From positions 21,479 through 85,478 of the forward strand of contig NZ_JRUD01000011.1 in the NCBI RefSeq assembly GCF_000802425.1: a DNA stretch of 64,000 bases, read 5' to 3'. Within the stretch, counting starts at the first letter, position 1; each line of letters begins with the position of its first letter. This DNA comes from Pseudomonas flexibilis. GTDB taxonomy: Bacteria; Pseudomonadota; Gammaproteobacteria; Pseudomonadales; Pseudomonadaceae. The position numbers and the translations under genes are program-made. Under the pieces are notes generated by a model. That model was not told the DNA's origin. It searched no databases and worked only from the letters and a program-made list of their open reading frames with translations. Positions 50,378 to 57,753 of this stretch are shown in pieces.

Positions 50378-51241
50378 ATGCGTCTGATAGTGCTGGCCAT
50401 GCTCTGGCTGCTGACCGGTTGCCAGCAGCTGCCGCCGCTGCCGAGCGGGCAGATCGACAATGGAATCGTCGATCTGCGGAGCGGCGAGCGATTAACCCCC
50501 GAACAATTGGTAGGCGAGCTGGCCAGGGCGGACTGGGTGCTGGTCGGCGAACGCCACGATCACCCGGATCATCACGTCTTGCAGCGCTGGCTGCTGGAGG
50601 CGCTTGCGCAGCGGCGCCAGACCGGCAGCCTGTTGCTGGAAATGCTCAACCCCGATCAGCAGGCGCGCGTGGATGCCGTGCGCGCCCGCTGGGCGGCGGG
50701 TGAACGCCCTGGAGACCTGGTCGAGGCGCTGGCCTGGCAGCCTGGCTGGGATTGGGCGTTGTATGGCGAGCTGGTGGAGTACGCGCTGGGGCTGCCCAGT
50801 CCGCTGCTGGCGGCCAACCTGGATCGCAGCGAAATCCTCGACATTTATCGACGCCAGCCACAGCTGGGCGGCCAACGCAGCGGTGCGCCGGCGGTATTGG
50901 CCGCGCTGGATGTCCAGATCCGGGAGTCGCATTGCGGAATGCTGCCCGAGTCGCAGGTGCCGGCCATGCGCCTTGTCCAGCAGCAGCGCGACCGGCGCAT
51001 GGCCGAGCGTCTGTTGCAGGCGCCACGGCCGGCCCTGTTGTTCGCGGGTGCCTTCCATGTGCGCCGTGATCTGGGCGTGCCGTTGCATCTCGACGACCTC
51101 GGGGCACGGGGCGTGACCCGAGTGCTGATCCTCGCCGAGGAGGGGGCCGACCTCAGCGAGCGGCAGGCGGATTTCGTCTGGTATACCCGCGCTCTGCCGG
51201 AAAAGGATCACTGTGCAGAATGGCGGGAACGGCGGCCCTGA
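50378..51241 (+). CDS. ChaN-family (PhuW-like) lipoprotein
   Basis: A 287-residue DUF399 protein with a lipoprotein signal (LWLLTGC, lipid-bearing Cys at residue 15). Family features: VLVGERHDHPDHH (about 53-65), LLLEML and AGAFHVRRDLGVPLHL near residue 225. ChaN relatives bind haem at the outer membrane, and PhuW is encoded next to the phu haem-uptake genes in P. aeruginosa. GGGAG precedes the ATG. It neighbours a PrrF small RNA, which supports an iron/haem role. I saw no clear Fur box in its own upstream region. Confidence 0.85.
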   Translation: MRLIVLAMLWLLTGCQQLPPLPSGQIDNGIVDLRSGERLTPEQLVGELARADWVLVGERHDHPDHHVLQRWLLEALAQRRQTGSLLLEMLNPDQQARVDAVRARWAAGERPGDLVEALAWQPGWDWALYGELVEYALGLPSPLLAANLDRSEILDIYRRQPQLGGQRSGAPAVLAALDVQIRESHCGMLPESQVPAMRLVQQQRDRRMAERLLQAPRPALLFAGAFHVRRDLGVPLHLDDLGARGVTRVLILAEEGADLSERQADFVWYTRALPEKDHCAEWRERRP

Positions 51242-51271
51242 GGCGTTGAGTGGGGCGCGTGGTCGGCGGAC

Positions 51272-51299
51272 AAAAAAAGACCCGGCGGGTGCCGGGTCT
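51272..51299 (-). terminator. prrF terminator
   Basis: A 9-bp perfect stem (AGACCCGGC with GCCGGGTCT), 4-base loop and a run of T residues on the minus strand. Confidence 0.9.
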
Positions 51300-51397
51300 A
51301 AAACCGTGATTAGCCTGATGAGGAGATAGTCTGAAGAACCGCCGCCCGGTTGGGGCCACCTGCTCTTGCAGCTTACCGGCTGATCTCGCGATCAGTT
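51272..51397 (-). ncRNA. prrF: PrrF-type iron-regulated small RNA
   Basis: A transcript of about 126 bases on the minus strand. It begins AACTGATCGCGAGATCAG, contains the highly conserved PrrF core antisense segment (51304-51337; e.g. CTATCTCCTCATCAGG) and ends with a terminator: AGACCCGGC-ACCC-GCCGGGTCT followed by seven T. The promoter overlaps a Fur box. PrrF RNAs are made under iron limitation and repress iron-containing enzymes such as SodB and aconitase. Only one copy is seen here, whereas P. aeruginosa has prrF1 and prrF2 in tandem. Confidence 0.92.
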
Positions 51398-51404
51398 GAA
51401 GCTA

Positions 51405-51432
51405 ATAATAACGATTATCATTTGATAGTCAA
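51405..51432 (-). promoter_or_regulatory. prrF promoter with embedded Fur box
   Basis: On the minus strand: TTGACT at 51432-51427 (-35, 5/6), a 16-bp spacer and TATTAT at 51410-51405 (-10, 5/6). The spacer and -10 contain ATGATAATCGTTAT, part of a 19-mer (51407-51425) matching the Fur consensus at 14 of 19 positions, including a perfect 9-base core. Fur with iron would block RNA polymerase directly. Confidence 0.85.
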
Positions 51433-51454
51433 GCGCGGTTGTGTTGCCGGCGCT

Positions 51455-51733
51455 TCAGTGTTTCGAGGCGGGTCTGGGAGGCCGCTGCTCCAGGGCCGCG
51501 TTTAGCGCTGCCTTGTGGTCATGCGGCAGTTGGCTCCAGGGGATGTCCAGAAGCGCGCCCTCGATGGCATACAGCAGGACGCGGGATGCGCGAAACCCAC
51601 GGGCCTGCACGGCTCGGTAGGCGTCTACCGAGCCGAGTCGGCGCAGATCATCGAGGTTGTGAATGCCGCTGGCGTGCAGCCATTGTGCAGATGTCTTGCC
51701 CAGGTTCTTCAGGCGCAGCAGTTCGTCGTTCAT
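51455..51733 (-). CDS. TfoX C-terminal domain-like protein
   Basis: A 92-residue helix-hairpin-helix-type protein matching the TfoX/Sxy C-terminal domain (LLRLKNLGKTSAQWLHASGI; RRLGSVDAYRAVQARGF; WSQLPHDHKAALNAAL). Full TfoX regulators of competence also have an N-terminal domain, absent here. AAGGAGG gives a strong ribosome-binding site. Function unknown. Confidence 0.85.
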   Translation of the reverse strand: MNDELLRLKNLGKTSAQWLHASGIHNLDDLRRLGSVDAYRAVQARGFRASRVLLYAIEGALLDIPWSQLPHDHKAALNAALEQRPPRPASKH

Positions 51734-51804
51734 CGTGCCTCCTTGCCAGTGGCAAGTGTAGCGGCTGGCCCCGGGGAGGGGCCGGCCGCCGGCGAACGGA
51801 CGGA

Positions 51805-53367
51805 TCAGAGCCCTGGCAGGCGCTGGCGCAGATCGGCGATGGCCTGTTCCAGGCCGCTGCCATCCTGCGTGTTGATGACCCGCTGGCGGGATAACTCGTC
51901 TTCGGCGAGGGGCTCACGCGAGGCCTGCTGCGCATGCATCACTTCCAGGGTGGCGTCGGACGGATCGCCGCCCTCGCGCTGGCGCTGCGCCAGACGCTGC
52001 TCAAGAACCGGTTCGGGCGCCTGGCAATCCAGGATCAGAAAGGGCACGCCATTCTCTTCGGCAACGTGCCGTGCGGCGTCCCGTTGCGTGCGCTTGAGAA
52101 AGGTGGCGTCGAGAACCACCGGATAGCCGGCGCGCAGCGCCAGGCTGGCCAGGTCGGCCAGGCGCTGGTAGGTGGCCTGGCTGGCGCTGGCCTGATAGAT
52201 GCCACTGGCGAGTTGGCCCTGCTGGTCATTGGGCTGACTGCCGAACAGCCGCTTGCGCTCAACGTCCGAACGCAAGCGGATGGCGCCCAGTTCTTCCACC
52301 AGGCGCAGCGAGACATGGCTCTTGCCTACGCCAGCCACACCGTGGGTGATGGCCATGAAGCGCGAGGGAATGGCGCAGTATTGTTCGGCCAGGCTGGCGT
52401 AGCGGCGGTATTCGGCCAGGGCGGTGGCCTGACAGGTGGCATCCGGCTCGTGACTGAGGCTGAGCAGATTGATCTTGGCGCGAACCAGGGCGCGATAGGC
52501 CTTGTAGAAATTGAACAGTTCCAGGGCGGCGTAATCGCCGGTGAGTTCCAGCCAGCGATTCACGAAGCGCCGGGCCAGGGCCTTGAGGCCGCGCGATTCC
52601 AGGTCCATGGCCAGGAAGGCGGAGTCGGCGACGATGTCGGTCAGGCGGAACGGTTCATTGAACTCGATGCAGTCGAAGAGCACGACCTCGCCGTCCAGCA
52701 GGGTGGCGTTGCCCAGGTGGATGTCGCCGTGGCATTCGCGAATGAAGCCATCGGCCTTGCGTGTGGCCAGCAGCGGATACAGACGCTGGTAGGTGCTCTG
52801 TGCCCAGTGCTCGAGGGTGTCCAGCTGAGCCAGATCGGCCGCATCGGTGAGCAACGGACGGATCTGGTCAAAATTCTGCTGCACCGGCGCCATAACCGCC
52901 TCGGGTGTACCCAGGGCATGCTCGACCGGAACACGAGGTGCCTGCAGGTGGAAGTGCGCGATCAATTCGGCCAGGGCATCGATGTGCTCGCTGCGCAGCT
53001 CGCCGCGGCTCTGCAGCTCCGCCAGTAGCTGGCTCTGCGGGAACTGGCGCATCTGCAGGGCATATTCGATGACCGGAGTGTCGCTGCCGAACTGTGGGGC
53101 CTGTTCGCTGCCGCAGATCGGCAGAACCTGTCGGTAGAGCGACGGCGCGAGACGCTGGTTGAGACGCAGCTCCTCGTTGCAGAAGTGCTGGCGACTTGCC
53201 AGTTCGGTGAAGTCGAGGAAGCCGAAATTCACCGGCTTCTTGATCTTGTAGGCGTAGGGGCCGGTGAGCAGAACCCAGGAGATGTGGGTTTCGATGACCT
53301 GGAAACCGTCCACGGGGTGGGGGTAAAGGGCTGGATTTTGCAGGGCGGAGATCAGGGCTAGGCTCAC
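51805..53367 (-). CDS. Kinase-like (APH fold) and P-loop ATPase fusion protein
   Basis: A 520-residue two-domain protein. The N-terminal half (about 1-320) has an aminoglycoside-phosphotransferase-like core: CHGDIHLGN (catalytic loop HGDxHxxN) and LFDCIEFNEPFRLTDIVADSAF. The C-terminal half (about 335-520) is a gluconate/nucleotide-kinase-like P-loop domain with Walker A GVAGVGKS, RLRSDVERKRLFG and VVLDATFLKRTQRD. The start is a GTG at 53367 with AAGGA 8 bases upstream. Such fusions are widespread in Proteobacteria; the substrate is unknown, and antibiotic resistance should not be assumed. Confidence 0.85.
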   Translation of the reverse strand: MSLALISALQNPALYPHPVDGFQVIETHISWVLLTGPYAYKIKKPVNFGFLDFTELASRQHFCNEELRLNQRLAPSLYRQVLPICGSEQAPQFGSDTPVIEYALQMRQFPQSQLLAELQSRGELRSEHIDALAELIAHFHLQAPRVPVEHALGTPEAVMAPVQQNFDQIRPLLTDAADLAQLDTLEHWAQSTYQRLYPLLATRKADGFIRECHGDIHLGNATLLDGEVVLFDCIEFNEPFRLTDIVADSAFLAMDLESRGLKALARRFVNRWLELTGDYAALELFNFYKAYRALVRAKINLLSLSHEPDATCQATALAEYRRYASLAEQYCAIPSRFMAITHGVAGVGKSHVSLRLVEELGAIRLRSDVERKRLFGSQPNDQQGQLASGIYQASASQATYQRLADLASLALRAGYPVVLDATFLKRTQRDAARHVAEENGVPFLILDCQAPEPVLEQRLAQRQREGGDPSDATLEVMHAQQASREPLAEDELSRQRVINTQDGSGLEQAIADLRQRLPGL

Positions 53368-53514
53368 GGGTCAGTCCTTACGTCTCGTCAGGAAAAGGCG
53401 ACATTATGGCGGCTGTGCCGGCCTGCGGGAAACTCTGCGACCTTTTTTCATGTCTTAGCTCGATCATCCGGGCCTTACCGGCTCAGGCCATCCATTACCC
53501 ATTTTGCGAACGAC

Positions 53515-53570
53515 TTACCCACAGCCACGGCCGGTGGCCGTCTGCGCACTGTGGATAAACTGCGTATAAT
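53515..53570 (+). promoter_or_regulatory. mrcB promoter with two DnaA-box-like sites
   Basis: TATAAT at 53565-53570 is a perfect -10 whose predicted start (about 53577) falls at the mrcB ATG (53579). TGTGGATAA at 53550-53558 is the exact reverse complement of the DnaA box TTATCCACA. TTACCCACA at 53515-53523 matches it with one mismatch on the other strand. A hairpin (ACGGCC-GGT-GGCCGT) lies between them. I find no good -35 hexamer. Confidence 0.55.
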
Positions 53571-53578
53571 CCGCCGCC

Positions 53579-55894
53579 ATGAAGCATTCCCCTACTCCTC
53601 GTTCCCGTGGCAAGAAACCTTCCAGGCCTCGCCGTAGATGGCTTGGCTGGGTGGTCAAGCTGGGTCTGGTCGGCCTGGTGGTACTGGCCGGTTTTGCCAT
53701 CTATCTCGATGCGGTCGTGCAGGAGAAATTCTCCGGCAAGCGCTGGACCGTGCCAGCCAAAGTCTACGCGCGGCCGCTGGAGGTATTCGGCGGGCTCAAG
53801 CTGAGCCAGGCGGATTTCCTGCGCGAGCTGGAAGCGCTCGGCTATCGACGTGAGTCGAGCGTGGCCGGGCCGGGCGCCTTCGCCGTGACCGGGGGCGCCG
53901 TAGAGCTGCAGACGCGCGGCTTCCAGTTCTACGAGGGCGCCGAATCGCCTCAGCATATTCGCGTGCGCTTCGCCGGTGACCGGGTCGCAAGCATGAGCCG
54001 TCCGGGCGGCGGCGAGCTGGCCGTGGTGCGTCTGGAGCCGCTGCTGATCGGCGGTATCTACCCGGCGCATCAGGAAGACCGCATTCTGATCAAGATCGAC
54101 GAGGTGCCGCCGCTGCTGGTCGATGCGCTGGTGGCCGTCGAGGATCGCGAGTACTTCAATCATTTCGGTGTGTCGCCCAAGTCCATCGCCCGGGCCATGT
54201 GGGTCAACGTCAGTGCCGGTGGCCTGCGCCAGGGCGGCAGCACCCTGACCCAGCAACTGGTTAAGAACTTCTTCCTGACCAGCGAGCGCACGCTCAGCCG
54301 CAAGGCGATGGAAGCGGCGATGGCCCTGCTGCTGGAGCTGCATTACGACAAATGGGAGATTCTCGAGGCCTACCTCAACGAGGTGTTCCTCGGTCAGGAC
54401 GGCCAGCGCGCCATCCACGGCTTCGGCCTGGCCAGCCAGTACTACTTTGGCCAGCCGCTCTCCGAACTCAAGGCGCATCAGGTGGCCCTGCTGGTCGGCA
54501 TGGTGAAGGGGCCCACCTACTACAACCCCCGACGCCAGCCCGAGCGGGCGCTGGCTCGCCGCAATCTGGTGCTCGACCTGATGGTCGAGCAAGGCAACCT
54601 GGATGTCGCCCAGGCGGCCCAGGCCAAACAGCAGCCGCTGGGTGTCACACCGCGCGGCCGGTTGGCCGATACCTCCTTCCCGGGCTTCCTCGACCTGGTC
54701 AAGCGTCAACTGCGTGAGGACTACCAGGAACAGGACCTCACCGAGGAAGGGCTGCGCATTTTCACCAGCTTCGATCCACTGCTGCAGTTGAAGGCCGAGG
54801 AAGCCCTGGCCGAGACGCTGCAACGGTTGGGCGCGCGCAAGGGCGTCGATGAGATCGAGGCGGCCATGGTGGTCGCCAACCCGGAAACGGGGGAGTTGCA
54901 GGCGCTGATCGGCGGTCGCCAGCCGCGCTTCGCGGGCTACAACCGTGCGCTGGATGCGGTGCGCCCGATTGGCTCGCTGGTGAAGCCAGCGGTGTATCTG
55001 GCCGCGCTGGAGCGGCCCAGTCAGTACACACTGACCTCGCTGATCGAGGACGAGCCGTTTTCCGTGACCGCGCGCGACGGTCAGGTCTGGCAGCCCCAGA
55101 ACTACGATCAGAAGGCTCATGGCACCGTCTACCTGTACCAGGGGCTGGCCAACTCCTACAACCTGTCCACGGCCAGGCTCGGTCTCGACTTGGGCGTCGA
55201 GAATGTACTGCGCACCCTGCAGCGCCTGGGCGTGTCACGGCAATGGCCGGCCTACCCCTCGATGTTGCTCGGCGCGGGCGGCCTGACACCGATGGAGGTG
55301 GCCGGCATGTACCAGACGCTGGCCAACGGCGGCTTCAATACGCCGCTGCGGGCCATTCGCAGCGTGCTCGACGGCAATGGCGAACCGCTCAAGCGTTATC
55401 CGTTCGAGATCCAGCAACGTTTCGATCCTGGCGCGATCTATCTGATTCAGAACGCTATGCAGCGCGTCATGCGCGAGGGTACCGGTCGCTCCGTCTACAA
55501 CCAGTTGCCGACATCCCTGACGCTGGCCGGCAAGACCGGGACCAGTAATGACTCGCGCGACAGCTGGTTCGCCGGTTTCAGTCAAGACCTGCTGGCGGTC
55601 GTCTGGATGGGGCGTGACGACAACGGCTCAACGCCGCTGACCGGCGCCAGTGGAGGGTTGCAGGTCTGGACGCGGTTCATGGCCAAGGCCGATCCGATGC
55701 CGCTGGAGATGCCGGTACCGGACAACATCGTGCTGGCTTGGGTGAATGCGCATACCGGCGAGGGTTCCGCCGAACATTGTCCGGATGCCGTGCAGATGCC
55801 CTACATCCGCGGCAGCGAGCCGCTGCCGGGCGTCTCCTGTGGGATCCCGCCGGCCGAATCGGTCATGGATTGGGTGCGCGGTTGGCTGAACTGA
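53579..55894 (+). CDS. mrcB: Penicillin-binding protein 1B (bifunctional)
   Basis: Peptidoglycan glycosyltransferase/transpeptidase (class A PBP, ponB in P. aeruginosa). The 771-residue product has a basic cytoplasmic tail, one membrane segment (about 23-43), the UB2H-like region, GT51 domain (catalytic Glu in AVEDREYFNHFG, about 190) and transpeptidase domain with SxxK (GSLVKPAVY), SYN (NSYNLS) and KTGTS motifs. No Shine-Dalgarno sequence precedes the ATG, and the -10 box is 8 bases upstream, so the mRNA may be leaderless. Confidence 0.96.
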   Translation: MKHSPTPRSRGKKPSRPRRRWLGWVVKLGLVGLVVLAGFAIYLDAVVQEKFSGKRWTVPAKVYARPLEVFGGLKLSQADFLRELEALGYRRESSVAGPGAFAVTGGAVELQTRGFQFYEGAESPQHIRVRFAGDRVASMSRPGGGELAVVRLEPLLIGGIYPAHQEDRILIKIDEVPPLLVDALVAVEDREYFNHFGVSPKSIARAMWVNVSAGGLRQGGSTLTQQLVKNFFLTSERTLSRKAMEAAMALLLELHYDKWEILEAYLNEVFLGQDGQRAIHGFGLASQYYFGQPLSELKAHQVALLVGMVKGPTYYNPRRQPERALARRNLVLDLMVEQGNLDVAQAAQAKQQPLGVTPRGRLADTSFPGFLDLVKRQLREDYQEQDLTEEGLRIFTSFDPLLQLKAEEALAETLQRLGARKGVDEIEAAMVVANPETGELQALIGGRQPRFAGYNRALDAVRPIGSLVKPAVYLAALERPSQYTLTSLIEDEPFSVTARDGQVWQPQNYDQKAHGTVYLYQGLANSYNLSTARLGLDLGVENVLRTLQRLGVSRQWPAYPSMLLGAGGLTPMEVAGMYQTLANGGFNTPLRAIRSVLDGNGEPLKRYPFEIQQRFDPGAIYLIQNAMQRVMREGTGRSVYNQLPTSLTLAGKTGTSNDSRDSWFAGFSQDLLAVVWMGRDDNGSTPLTGASGGLQVWTRFMAKADPMPLEMPVPDNIVLAWVNAHTGEGSAEHCPDAVQMPYIRGSEPLPGVSCGIPPAESVMDWVRGWLN

Positions 55895-55910
55895 CGACAG
55901 AGGTGTGCTT

Positions 55911-56621
55911 GTGAACAGATGGCTTGTCACCGTGGCGGTTCTGCTGGTGCTCTCGGGCTGTGCGAGCAATCCGCGCGGGGTGGTCCCGGTGCAGGAGAAT
56001 GGCGCCTCGATCTATCAGGAGCAGGAGTGGATGGGCGCCGAGCCGCTTGGTCGTCAGCCCACGCCGCGCACGCCCGCTGCGGCTCCCGCGCCCGTCGAGG
56101 AGGAAGATGCCGGTGTCGTGGTGATGGTGCCGCAGGATGCCGGTTCGGCACCGCTGCAGACCGCACCGGGTGCCATTGCGTTTCCCGGCGCAGGGCAAGG
56201 GCAGTCGACCGGTGGGGTGTCTCCGGTGATATCCGCATCGCCGCGCGTGCCGGCACCGACCGGGATTCCCCAGGGTGAGCTGGCGCCGGATGAGCAGTTG
56301 GACGGTCCGGTCCTGGCGCTGCTCACATCCGCCCGGCAGATGCAGAATGGAGGGGACCTGAATGGCGCCGCCTCCAGTCTGGAGCGCGCACAGCGCATCG
56401 CTCCCCGCGAGCCGCAGGTGCTCTACCGGCTGGCGGACTTGCGCCTGGCGCAGGGTGATCCTGCCCAGGCCGAGCAGTTGGCCCGCCGGGCGCTCACCTA
56501 CGCCGGTGGTCGACCCGCGCTGCAGGCCAGTCTCTGGGAGCTGATCGCCAAGGCCCGTGAGCGTCAGGGCGATCCCGCCGGGGCCGCGCAGGCCCGACAA
56601 CGAGCCAAGGTGAGCAGTTGA
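55911..56621 (+). CDS. TPR-containing lipoprotein
   Basis: A 236-residue lipoprotein: signal LLVLSGCASN with lipobox Cys near residue 17, a long Pro/Ala-rich low-complexity segment (about 45-125) and C-terminal tetratricopeptide-like helices (LLTSARQMQNGGDLNGAASSLERAQRIAPREPQVLYRLADLRLAQGD is the repeat region, residues about 138-185). The GTG at 55911 has AGAGG at 7 bases, better than the GTG at 55905. Encoded right after mrcB, so a role as PBP1b partner (compare LpoB/LpoP) is worth considering: in P. aeruginosa the PBP1b activator LpoP is a TPR lipoprotein encoded next to ponB. Confidence 0.82.
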   Translation: MNRWLVTVAVLLVLSGCASNPRGVVPVQENGASIYQEQEWMGAEPLGRQPTPRTPAAAPAPVEEEDAGVVVMVPQDAGSAPLQTAPGAIAFPGAGQGQSTGGVSPVISASPRVPAPTGIPQGELAPDEQLDGPVLALLTSARQMQNGGDLNGAASSLERAQRIAPREPQVLYRLADLRLAQGDPAQAEQLARRALTYAGGRPALQASLWELIAKARERQGDPAGAAQARQRAKVSS

Positions 56622-56950
56622 TGGACAATCGAGTTTCGGCCGTCGCCGATCAGTTGTTGTTGATCGAGCGGGAGCTGCGGCTGCTGGGGTGGTGGAGTAG
56701 CGTCCCGCCGAGTGCCCAAGCCTTGTCCAGTGAGCAGCCGTTCTGTGTGGACACCCTCGAATTGCATCAGTGGCTGCAGTGGATCTTCCTGCCGCGCATG
56801 AAGATCCTGGTGGAGAGTGGTCGTCCATTGCCGGCCGTTTCCGGCATCACGGAAATGGCCGAAGTGGTGTATGCCGAGCGACTCGGCGAGGTGCGCACCC
56901 TGCTGGTGGCCCTGACGGAATTTGATCGCCTGATCACCGCGGGCAACTGA
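56621..56950 (+). CDS. YqcC-like protein
   Basis: A 109-residue soluble protein of the YqcC family (MDNRVSAVADQLLLIERELRLLGWW; FCVDTLELHQWLQWIFLPRMKILVE; AVSGITEMAEVVY). Starts at an ATG overlapping the preceding lipoprotein stop (TGATG). Function unknown; in enterobacteria yqcC is linked to the pseudouridine synthase truC. Overlaps the convergent DUF4124 gene by 17 bases. Confidence 0.87.
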   Translation: MDNRVSAVADQLLLIERELRLLGWWSSVPPSAQALSSEQPFCVDTLELHQWLQWIFLPRMKILVESGRPLPAVSGITEMAEVVYAERLGEVRTLLVALTEFDRLITAGN

Positions 56951-57368
56951 TCCTCAGTCGTTCCCGCGTGTCGCGGATCAATACCTCCCGCTCGGCTTCG
57001 TCCAGCGGCCGTGGGGAGCCTGCGGCATCAGCCAGTCTCAGGCGTGGCCGGTCGCGCAGCATTGCCAGTTGTTCCTCCAGCGTTCTGCAGCGCTGCTGGC
57101 GTGCCTGCTCCTCCCTGAAGGCATCCCGGCGCAGAACGTCGTTGAAGCGGCGTTGCTCTGCGGCCGCGCGTTGCGCGGTATTGTCTCTTCGCTGCTGGCT
57201 GGGGCCGGGCGATGGTGCGCTGGGCAGGGGCTGTGCTTGCGTACTGTGCAGTGCGCTGGGGCGGTCGCTGAAATGGCGGATGCCATGCTCGTCCGTCCAG
57301 CTGTGGACGGCAGCCGCCAGGGCAGACGAGGCGTTGAGCAGCAGCAGGGTAGAAAGCAGTGGATGCAT
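56934..57368 (-). CDS. DUF4124-domain exported protein
   Basis: A 144-residue protein with a signal peptide (LLSTLLLLNASSALAA) and an N-terminal DUF4124 motif (VHSWTDEHGIRHFSDRPS), followed by an Arg/Gln/Glu-rich coiled-coil-like region (QQRRDNTAQRAAAEQRRF onwards) with a Cys near the end. The start is the ATG at 57368. Function unknown. Confidence 0.8.
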   Translation of the reverse strand: MHPLLSTLLLLNASSALAAAVHSWTDEHGIRHFSDRPSALHSTQAQPLPSAPSPGPSQQRRDNTAQRAAAEQRRFNDVLRRDAFREEQARQQRCRTLEEQLAMLRDRPRLRLADAAGSPRPLDEAEREVLIRDTRERLRISCPR

Positions 57369-57753
57369 GGTAGGTTCCGGGTGGGTGGAGCGTGCCTGAA
57401 TAACAGATGACGGACGGCTCTGTCGGCGCGAGGGCGCACAATGCCCGCCTCGCAGCACGTGCGACTTGACTTGCTCGCGCCTTATCCGAACAATTCCACG
57501 CTCGCTGCATCTTGAGCCGACGGCTCCGATTCACGCGACTCGAGGCGCCTACCCGTGCCGAATCTGTAACACCCGCAACGCGTTACCTCGCGCTGGGTGG
57601 GAGCCATCCGCAACACACCAGGGTTGCTCCCAGTACTTGCTCAGTAGAGCTGTTTCCATTTGCGGCCAACCGTCGCACATGCTCTGCCGAGGAGTAGACC
57701 TAAACAGGCTGCCTGGCCCCAGGCGGCATTCTGGCGTTCTAGAGGGGAATAAC
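57369..57753 (+). other. Long leader region upstream of ilvI
   Basis: A 385-base gap. A weak sigma-70-like promoter (TTGACT 57466-57471, 17-bp spacer, AACAAT 57489-57494) would give a leader of about 250 bases. A hairpin GCTGCCTGG..CCAGGCGGC (57708-57727) lies just before the ilvI ribosome-binding site. The in-frame extension from ATG 57679 encodes 25 residues with several Leu/Val but has no ribosome-binding site. I see no T-tract terminator, T-box or tRNA. Confidence 0.4.
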
